DNA of 64,000 nucleotides from Chrysogorgia sp. JL179-B06 (lineage: Eukaryota; Cnidaria; Anthozoa; Scleralcyonacea; Chrysogorgiidae), in the NCBI GenBank assembly GCA_035772405.1, contig JAYKKM010000072.1, forward strand, positions 368,501-432,500. The letters run 5' to 3'. Each line of letters opens with the position of its first letter. Within the stretch, counting starts at the first letter, position 1. The notes under the pieces were generated by a model. That model was not told where the DNA came from. It saw only the letters and a list, made by a program, of their open reading frames with translations, and searched no databases. A program made the translations under genes and the position numbers. Below are positions 23,823 through 64,000 of the stretch, one piece after another.

Positions 23823-24440
23823 GATTCTAGTATTAGATTACAAACGGTCAAAGTAGGATAACAGATTTGAAATTTAAAAATCCAAGTAGTGAAGGTAAAT
23901 AAGATATGTTTGTTTCAGCTAGTCAAACGAAAGATTATTAGAAGGTGTTTAGTGAAGATTACAAGGTGATTAGTCAATAGCTAGAATAAGGAAAGTGGTT
24001 AAGCCTTTAAATTAAATCTCTTTTATTATGTCTTGTCTCAAAGTCATTTGCTGGGCTCTAATATTTATCTTTAAATAATAAAAATAATATATTTTAAACT
24101 GAATAAAATAGATAGAAGAATCAGCTGGTATCCGCGATGACCAGTATATACATATAGCAAAAGTGTAAGTCAGAATACAATTAGTAATCATTAAGTCCAA
24201 ACTTGAAATCCCTAAGACTAAAATTTACAATTAGAAAAAGCTAACCATATACGAAGGACACTGCTAAAAATATATAAATATGACATGTAATATAAATACA
24301 GGAATTATTATCGCCACTGCAAATGTGTGTTGAGGGTTAAACAGATTGGCTTTAAAATTGCGACAGTCCTATTAAATGCCCCATATACAATACAGCCAAA
24401 GTCAAATATGGAAAATATTGTTGCTTGTATAGATCCTTAA

Positions 24441-24882
24441 AGGACATCGGCAACGAAAATTAAGTTTGTCTAATATGAAAGAACTCGTAAAATGATAGAG
24501 TAACACCTTTTACAACTTTTCCGTATTTTACTTCGTTTTTGAAATATTTCAGTTTGTTTGAGATGGCCTCTGACGTCAGATGCAGGGTAGAGACTTTTCA
24601 CTCATTAAAAAATTGTCTTATATCTCAGTGATTGCTAAGTTTACAACATTCATTATCACGAGGAGTTATTATACGCACATTTTCAAGTAAATTTGTGGAA
24701 CAAACATTAAGATGGAAATTCTCTACCCTGCCAATGACGTCAGAGACCATTAATTTACATATCAAACAAATGAAAATATTTCAAAAACGAAGTAAAATCC
24801 GGAAAAGTTGTAAAAGGTGTTACTATATCATTTTACGAGTTCTTTCAAATTAGACAAACTTAATTTTCGTTGCCGATGTCCT
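24441..24882. mobile_element. TTAA foldback MITE, family A copy 2
   Basis: TTAA at 24437-24440 and 24883-24886; arms AGGACATCGGCAACG and inverse; TGACGTCA at 24571 and 24735. Confidence 0.85.
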
Positions 24883-26344
24883 TTAACAACATACATTGCG
24901 ACCAAGAAGGGAGAAATCCTGTTTAGCAATTATATAGGACAAGATAAACTCTGGAAGATACGTAAGATATATCGGCTAGAGAAGTCTCCAGGAATTTCAA
25001 GTGGAGAGCATAAATTATATTCGCCACCGGCTTTTCTCTGACAGCGAACGAAATAGAAAATTAATTGCGTAAAAAACTTTAATTTTAGCGGAAACATCAG
25101 GGGTCGTCACTTCGACATAATCGTTATTTTAAGAACTCTTTTCTGGTAATAATATAAACAGAGGGGAGGGTCAGCTACGTCATGAATAGGAAGCTCAGCC
25201 CAGAGAATTAAAAAGCCATTATAAGATAAAGTTAAAACATCACACACAATAGGAAGGTCCGATCCAGTCCTATTTTAGAGATCTGTTTCAAATTCTAGAC
25301 CCTTTGTTCATATTGTTGTTTTGCATGTGTGAGACATCATATCGTTGATTGTTAAAAAGTGATTGTCGAAATTTGCAGCATTTTATCTGATAATTTCTAT
25401 TTTTATTCATTTATTTCTAAACAAGTCCAATAGCTATAAAGACTAAACGAATCACCTGAACCCGTAAGTATTTTTTTTGTAAAATATTAAATCGAATAAA
25501 CAATGTTCTTGAGAAATTTTGATTTTAAAACGAAATGAGAGGGGGCAAATTTCCTAGAGGGGGGCGAATATCCTAGGAAATTCACCCAGGAAAAAATATA
25601 TCTCTTAAAATAATAATTGAATGCGAAAATGTTTTGCGTTGATGTTTTAAAGGTTTCTCCGAAATTAAAATCTAATGAGATGTGATGTCAATCAATCATC
25701 ATTTCGGCGATTTCGCATACAACGCTCAACTCAGCTGCAGAAGCAATTTGACCTAATAATTCAAACATTGATTTTATCAGCAACTATTTTGCTCAAGTCG
25801 TCAGTAAGTCTATTTCATGGAAAGCTGAAAAGAATCTGCGAAATCTTGGAAATAAGCTTTGTGTCAAACTCATTAATAATTCATGATGAAAATTCAAAAG
25901 AAATCAATATTTAATGAGTATTTAGAAATGAGAGGAAGATTACGGCCAAATTTCGCTAACTTTAATCTCGATCAGTTCTCACAAAATATGGAGTCGTTTG
26001 AGAAGCAAGTTCTAACACTCGTAATTGTTCATCCTCTGATGTCTTAATACGGACAAACGGTTAAAAAAACACGGTTCGCCTCGTATTTTCAACCTGCTTT
26101 TCCGTATTTAGAAACTGATCAGAGGAAGAACGCTTACTCGTGTTAGAACTATTACGTCTAAAATGTTAAGTTCGCATTCACAAAATGTTCAAGAAACTCA
26201 AAATTAAACATTTCATTGGAAAATTAGAATACAAATGAATATTGTTTTGTTACATTTTGATATTATTATTTTATTGTTATTGTCTTCTTCGCACAACTTG
26301 ATGTCCGGTTGGTGTTTATCACTAGTGGCAGCTGTCTACAACCG

Positions 26345-26882
26345 GTTGTTTAGCTTTCTAATGTTTTTCTTAGTATCCCTGCTGTTCCAAGTAGCGTCGT
26401 TTTCTCGATTTGCTCAATCTTCACCATGATTCCAATCTTTTCTATCCACTGTTCAAACTTTTTACTCACAGCTCCTAGAGCTCCAACTACAACTGGGACT
26501 ATTTCTACCTTCCTCGTCGACCACAGTCGTTTAACCTCTCGCTTCAATTCATCATATTTCTCTGTCTTTTCTCCTTCCTTCTTTCCGACTCTGTTGTCTC
26601 CCGGGATTGCAATATGGATTATCATGCATTTCCGCTCTTGTTTGTCTACTACCGTACTACGATTATATCTGGTCTTCTACACTCTATGTAGTGGTCACAC
26701 TGAATCATAAAATCCCAAAGCATCTTTATCTGATTTGATTCCACCACTCCTTCGGTGGTATGTTCGTACCACTTGTCTACTCTTTCTAGGTCATATTTCC
26801 CATATAGTGTCCAACGAATAATCCTTGCATCATTGTCATGGCGTCGTTTGTACTCTCTTTGAGCAAGCTCTGCTTTGTACAT
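26345..26882 (-). pseudogene. Retrotransposon protein C-terminal remnant (non-LTR type)
   Basis: The minus strand encodes EYKRRHDNDARIIRWTLYGK and IKMLWDFMIQCDHYIECRRP, then in another frame MIIHIAIPGDNRVGKKEGEK and KVEIVPVVVGALGAVSKKFE. These are the conserved blocks of a retrotransposon C-terminus common in invertebrates. A frame break falls near 26645. Confidence 0.75.
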
Positions 26883-26889
26883 TCACTGA

Positions 26890-26995
26890 TAAAGTAAATG
26901 GTTTGAACCTATAGGAGTAATGTATCATTAGATGTGTGAAGTTGATCTTCCAGGTTGTTGTAGTCTTGAGAAAGACTGTTGTTGGTGACTGACAA
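26890..26995 (-). mobile_element. Truncated Penelope-type terminal fragment
   Basis: Matches the arm at 11805-11866 (GTTGTAGTCTTGAGAAAGAC) and stops inside what would be the hammerhead core. Confidence 0.5.
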
Positions 26996-27199
26996 TATCA
27001 GGTTTTCTGGTCATATTATGATTCAAAAACTCATTAATAAAATTCATGACGAAAAGACAAAGCAAATCAGTGGCATGATTTACATAAACTTTATCTTTGA
27101 TTTTCTCGGCTTAGACAACATTGATTTTCAAAATTACTACGCCAATGAACTTATCAAATTAGTCGTTTTTGAAGCCGTTTAATAAACTCGCGGGCTACG

Positions 27200-27622
27200 C
27201 AGGCTTGGACTGAGCCCAATTTAAGGGCCTTGCCAATTGAGCCGGGAAGGGGCCCGACGTCTATGCATATGTGAACAGATGATATTTGCAATTTGAGAAC
27301 CGAATCCAAAAAATTATTTCGTAACATTTTTCAACATTTAGAACATAAGAAGCTGTTCCATTTCCGAGGACTTTGACGCAAGTTTTTGATACACTGCCTC
27401 GTTATCAATAGCCTTCAGTAAATCAACTTGTACAGAACAAATCATTATTACTGCTTCCAAATGGTGTTGACTAAGCAGAGATCTCAGTCGATTCTTGATG
27501 AAGCGCAACTTTGAGAATGTTCTCTCGCAAGACTCAACTGTGCATGGGAAGGTGAGCGCAGTTCTTAGATATTGGGTGTGTGGTATTATGGGTGTGTCTG
27601 GCCAGGTCCCAGTCCAAGCCTG
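27200..27622 (-). mobile_element. Deleted hAT transposon with perfect 8-bp target duplication
   Basis: Termini CAGGCTTGGACTG (27200) and CAGTCCAAGCCTG (27610-27622) are perfect inverted repeats, flanked by GGGCTACG at 27192-27199 and 27623-27630, the 8-bp duplication expected of hAT. The minus strand retains the transposase end: SCERTFSKLRFIKNRLRSLL, SQHHLEAV, KAIDNEAVYQKLAS, MEQLLMF then stop near 27340. The catalytic core is missing, so the copy is non-autonomous. Confidence 0.92.
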
Positions 27623-27699
27623 GGGCTACGCCCTCGCGTGTTTTAAATCTGATATATTAAACATAATTTATTATATGACCTCATTTTAGAGTAAGAATA

Positions 27700-29216
27700 A
27701 TTTTGAATTCTGTACATGAAAACGACGTCGACTTATAGGGTCTACTGATATGCATATCAAACAATAAAATAATTAATATATATTCGGCAGTCATTTATCG
27801 ATCGTCACGCGTGTGTTCCACGAGGGACGCTTGCCGTCGACCTTCGTCACAGGCCGGAAGGAACCAGTAGGATTCACCATATTGGTATTTCGTTTTATTC
27901 GTTGTTGCATGTCCTATTTTCGATATACGAGGATTATTATCGTTATTTGTAGCAGCCGACAATCCAAGCCGTCTATTATTGACCATAAGAATGATTGTGG
28001 AGCAGAGGAGTGAATTGATGTCGAAAAACGGTAAGTAACATGTTGAAATCTCGCATCCAGCAAAGCAGAATGTCTAGATTATCGCAACCTGTTGGAGTGC
28101 ATGTCTCGAATACCTTTTGACTAGCAGCCTTCCTGCCGTCATTTCTCGCTGAATCTCCGCAGAACGAAGTGAACTGATATCTAGAAAGTAATTTGCGTTC
28201 TTAACAGTGGGAATGTTGAGCATTCAGGTAATGTTTTGGTTGATATCTAGTGGATATCATCCTTTGACATTTCCGCACTGGAAGCAAGTGCTGCGTTTAT
28301 AAGTGTACAGTTGGTCTGCACTGTATGTTGACTAATTGAGACATAGGGCTTTCTATTTTGCGGCCTCGTTCCGTCCGTGTCACAGCTCGATGTAGACAAA
28401 TGCAAACACACCATTGTTTTCCTCAAAGCTTACACTCGACTCCCATGATCTGCGGCTGAATTATTCATCAGTAGCTGAAACGATTTACAACGCCTTATTA
28501 TAAAACGTGCGAACAGATTTTCATAAGGAATTCGATGCCTTTATTTGTGTGATACGAGCTACCGTTTCATCGGTATCAAAACCAAGCAAGCTGTCGCTAT
28601 CTTACGTGTGTTGAGAGTTCATTTAACGTGATGTGTACACGTTCACGATCACTGTATCTAAACTCAGCAAGATTGCTACTCTTGTAATTTTCCAATGCTT
28701 GGTCCCGAACAGTCAAAATAACGATTGTAAGGGCTTTGCTTTTGAAATAATGATATTTATAGGTTTGTTGTAATTTTGGTCGTCATATATTACTCCTTTC
28801 CTAGGGCCCGTCGACTCTTGCCACATTTCCACTGCATTATTTTAATTTATATTATTTGTCGAGAGTCGGCAAATGTGTCGTTGTTGTCTTGAAGACTGAT
28901 TAGTACGAGTCTGATGTTTGTGTTTACAGATTGTGTATTTTCTCTGCTTTTTAAGACTCCGTTCTTCTGTGATATCTTGTGGATCTGTTGTGGCCGCACT
29001 CGAGACAGCGATTTCTCTACGGTGTAGTAAAAGCTGAGGCAAATTATGGAAAATTCGTGCTATGCAAGGGGACTACAAGGATTACTGGAAAGCCGTATTC
29101 GTCAATATTTCGAATTTACAAATGTATAACCCCTGCGTGCGCAAATGCTTTTCTAAAATTCGTCAAAGTTAATTGCGAGGATTTACGAGTCTGGATTGTT
29201 GGATAAAGGCAGAATC
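27700..29216 (+). promoter_or_regulatory. MYO9 promoter/5' UTR region, possible non-coding first exon
   Basis: This 1.5 kb shows no mobile element I recognise and is less AT-rich than its surroundings. A consensus donor AACG|GTAAGT at 28030/28031 and an acceptor TTTACAG at 28929 could join a non-coding first exon to the exon holding the ATG. Several short ORFs read through it, none convincing. No TATA box position is clear. Confidence 0.3.
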
Positions 29217-61843
<32,627 letters not shown>

Positions 61844-62147
61844 GTAAGTCACTCTTGAATTCTTTGTTTGTAGAGCTTCTTTATTATTTTTATTTAAAGT
61901 AGCACTACGATGGAAAATCATCTACCTTATTAAGTACGTTTGAAATGAAGAAAAATAGCGTTCTCGCTTAGTTAAGTACAGTAAAAACCTGCATAAAAAC
62001 CACTATTTTTTGACGTCAGGCTGAAGTGGTTCTTATATAATGGGTACTTAGTGAGAAAACAGGCCGAGTTGGTTCTTAACTGGTTCTTATTTCTAGTCAA
62101 AAACAATTGTTCCTGGTTTAGTGTTTTCAATGATTTGTTTCCTTAAA

Positions 62148-62451
62148 GGTGCCGTCCAGTCCGTTCTGCGCATGTCCACGTTTCTGTTTACATCGTTTGT
62201 TTACATTGCATTATATAAACATTAAACATGAAGTATTGCGGATTTGTTTTCCACGCTTGAGATTTCCACCTAAAAAGCGTGTTATAAGAAGATGTTCTGT
62301 TCCTAAATGTTGATAATATATCAAACTACCACTCGCGGTTTCGCTACTCGCTTTCGAATTGTCGCAGATCTATTCCGTTGAAGTTTGTTGACATATGGAG
62401 TCCCGCACGTTTGAAATATCACACATGCGCAGAACGGACTGGACGGCACCT
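62148..62451. mobile_element. TTAA foldback MITE, family E
   Basis: TTAA at 62144-62147 and 62452-62455; perfect 30-bp-class arms from AGGTGCCGTCCAGTCCGTTC. Confidence 0.88.
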
Positions 62452-62961
62452 TTAATTAGTGAGCTGTTGACCCTGTAAGGTCTTGTATTCACATAAATTG
62501 GATATTAACATCCCAATTGTATTTCATATTGCCAAACAATAATTTACCTGCCCTTAGAACATGCTTTCTACTTCAGCTAAAGTACAAAAGTTACGGATTT
62601 TTAAGAACCAGTCTCATTTGTCAGCCTGAAGTGGTTCTTGTATTTTGGGTGCTTAATTGCCTAAATTTCAGGCTGATGGTTCTTAATACACTGGTTCTTT
62701 TATGCGGGTTTTTACTGTATACAAAAGACCTCCTCGCACGCACCAACGAACAACAGACCTACCGACAAACAATACACCTACACTTAACGCATGACGCAAC
62801 ACCCACTCACATTGATTATGACACAAACAACCGATAAGGAACAATATTGGCCCACGCTTAACGCATGACGCAACACCCACTCACACTAATATGACACAAA
62901 CAAACTATGACGTAATGAACTAGACGTATATATAGGCAAACTCTGACAAACACGCTTTACT

Positions 62962-63006
62962 TGACTCTGAAGATGACCGCCGCTGAGGCCGTCGAAACGT
63001 CAGTCA
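62962..63006 (+). ncRNA. Hammerhead-ribozyme-like motif
   Basis: TGACT (62962-62966), CTGAAGA (62967-62973), imperfect 7-bp stem II, GAAA (62994-62997) running into self-complementary ACGT (62997-63000), C 63001 as the predicted cleavage base, AGTCA (63002-63006) pairing with the first block. Same core as the minus-strand copy at 11856-11900. Confidence 0.55.
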
Positions 63007-63333
63007 CCAACAATAGTCTTTCTCAAGACTACAACAACCTGGACGATCAATTTCACACATCTAATATCATCTTGTTCCAAAGATATTCATATTTTCCGAA
63101 TATGCAAATGTGCCTTATCAAGTCATTTACTCATAACGAACTCAATAAAATTTTCAATTCTGAGGAAAATATCCAGCAATTCGTATAAGCATACATCTGG
63201 AAAGTTTCTAAACAATCTACCTATTATTTTCGGAGATATTCGTCTTTTTCGAAATTTGTGTTAGTAAATGACATCATAATGTGTCTCATTTGCATGTTTC
63301 AAAGACCTGAATATCTCTGGAATAAATATGTTA

Positions 63334-63446
63334 TTTACCGGCTGGGAGGTCCGTACTGGAAAAATATTTTCCCGAAGTCTCAGAAGCGCTTCTGAGACTG
63401 AGGGAAAATATTTTTACAGTACGGACCGACCAAAACGGTAAATAAC
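63334..63446. repeat. Long palindrome centred on AGAAGCGCTTCT
   Basis: TACCG and GGTCCGTACTG with AAAATATTTTCCC invert across the centre at about 63391. A smaller GGTCCGTACTGGTGTGATAC palindrome follows at 63511-63535. Confidence 0.8.
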
Positions 63447-63763
63447 GTGTTTATTTTTTTCGAGGAAAGTCAAAAAATTGCATTATTTTTTGGCGCGAAA
63501 AGTTGCGAGAGGTCCGTACTGGTGTGATACGGACCTCGTACTCAGCCAATCAAAAGGCTCTATTTTAGTTACGGACCTCAAAAAAAATAAGATGAGATAT
63601 TGACTGAGAGAGAACGATATTTGTCCTCATTTCAAAAGTATACTTCTAAATAAACTTAAAATTTGGATAGGCGATTACCCCATTGTAGTGCTACTTTAAA
63701 CTTATCTAAAACGGTAGCCCTTCAGTTACACAGTACAATATACAATCTCCAAGCATTCATTAA

Positions 63764-64000
63764 AGTGCCTATGACATGAAAATTAAGTTTATCTTATTTG
63801 AAAGAACTCTTAAAATAATTAAGAATATCAATTTAAAGCTTTTCCATATTTCACTTAGTTCGTGAGATATTTAGACTTATATGATATTCAAATGAGATTA
63901 TCTATGACGTCACAAGTTGTGCAATACATTTTAACATATTGCAAGATCGTGTATATCTTTAAGATTATTGAACGAAATCACTTGAAACTTTGCATGTCGA
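63764..64000. mobile_element. Left part of another TTAA foldback, runs off the window
   Basis: TTAA at 63760-63763, then AGTGCCTATGACATGAAAAT; TGACGTCA at 63904. Only one arm is visible. Confidence 0.55.

Larger units (their letters stand above)
61898..63695. mobile_element. Family D-ended element with nested insertions
   Basis: TTAA at 61894-61897 and 63696-63699 with AGTAGCACTACGATGG and its inverse. Inside: an element with ends ACAGTAAAAACCTGCATAAA and inverse (61977-62718), itself holding a TTAA foldback (62148-62451), then a Penelope-type segment (62945-63065) and a palindrome (63334-63446). Confidence 0.7.

Noticed and set aside
28979..29206. 75-aa ORF upstream of MYO9
   Set aside because: Overlaps the presumed 5' UTR in another frame and lacks any recognisable feature.
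61844..64000. Search for the MYO9 C1 or RhoGAP exon
   Set aside because: I looked for a His/Cys-rich C1 signature in all + frames and saw none; the region is nested mobile elements, so the domains must lie beyond the window.

Overview
The window is eukaryotic nuclear DNA from an invertebrate animal: intron-rich genes with GT-AG splice sites, AT-rich intergenic DNA, and a dense load of foldback MITEs, LINE fragments, Penelope-like and hAT remnants, tRNA-derived SINEs, microsatellites and minisatellites. The LINE and Penelope C-terminal fragments are of types I associate with cnidarian genomes, so an anthozoan-like cnidarian is my best guess. The phylum is inference, not proof.

Three protein genes lie on the + strand. 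(1) 608-7120: the last five coding exons of an ankyrin-repeat gene whose C-terminal region resembles MPHOSPH8 (MPP8), a subunit of the HUSH silencing complex in vertebrates; its upstream exons lie outside the window. (2) 10455-14224: a complete seven-exon SYF2, a spliceosome-associated protein of 262 aa. (3) 29217-61843 and beyond: an unconventional class IX myosin (MYO9). I rebuilt 32 coding exons giving 1502 codons in one continuous frame: RA-like N-terminus, whole motor head, an enlarged loop 2 made of several small exons, three IQ motifs and a phosphosite-like basic tail. The C1 and RhoGAP domains expected of the family must lie beyond 64000. The interval 14225 to about 27700 has no recognisable host gene and is mobile-element debris.

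Layout of the non-coding part: 758-1790 is a mobile repeat carrying a 20-bp minisatellite, present again at 36790-38245 and degenerate at 30890-31050. At least six foldback families (A-G) are flanked by TTAA, family I has 7-bp target duplications, and a hairpin family has a 9-bp duplication. A deleted hAT at 27200-27622 has a perfect 8-bp duplication. Hammerhead-like motifs occur at 11856-11900 (-) and 62962-63006 (+). MYO9 introns hold very long simple arrays: (CAT)n, an (AT)-rich tract, (ATT)n, telomere-like 12-mers, GGT/GTT and 19-bp EcoRI-site repeats.

The three genes are functionally unrelated (chromatin silencing, splicing, Rho-regulating motor), and nothing suggests coordinated expression. 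The most unusual window-wide signal is the palindrome TGACGTCA, about 26 exact copies by eye where roughly one is expected, mostly inside otherwise unrelated foldback families.
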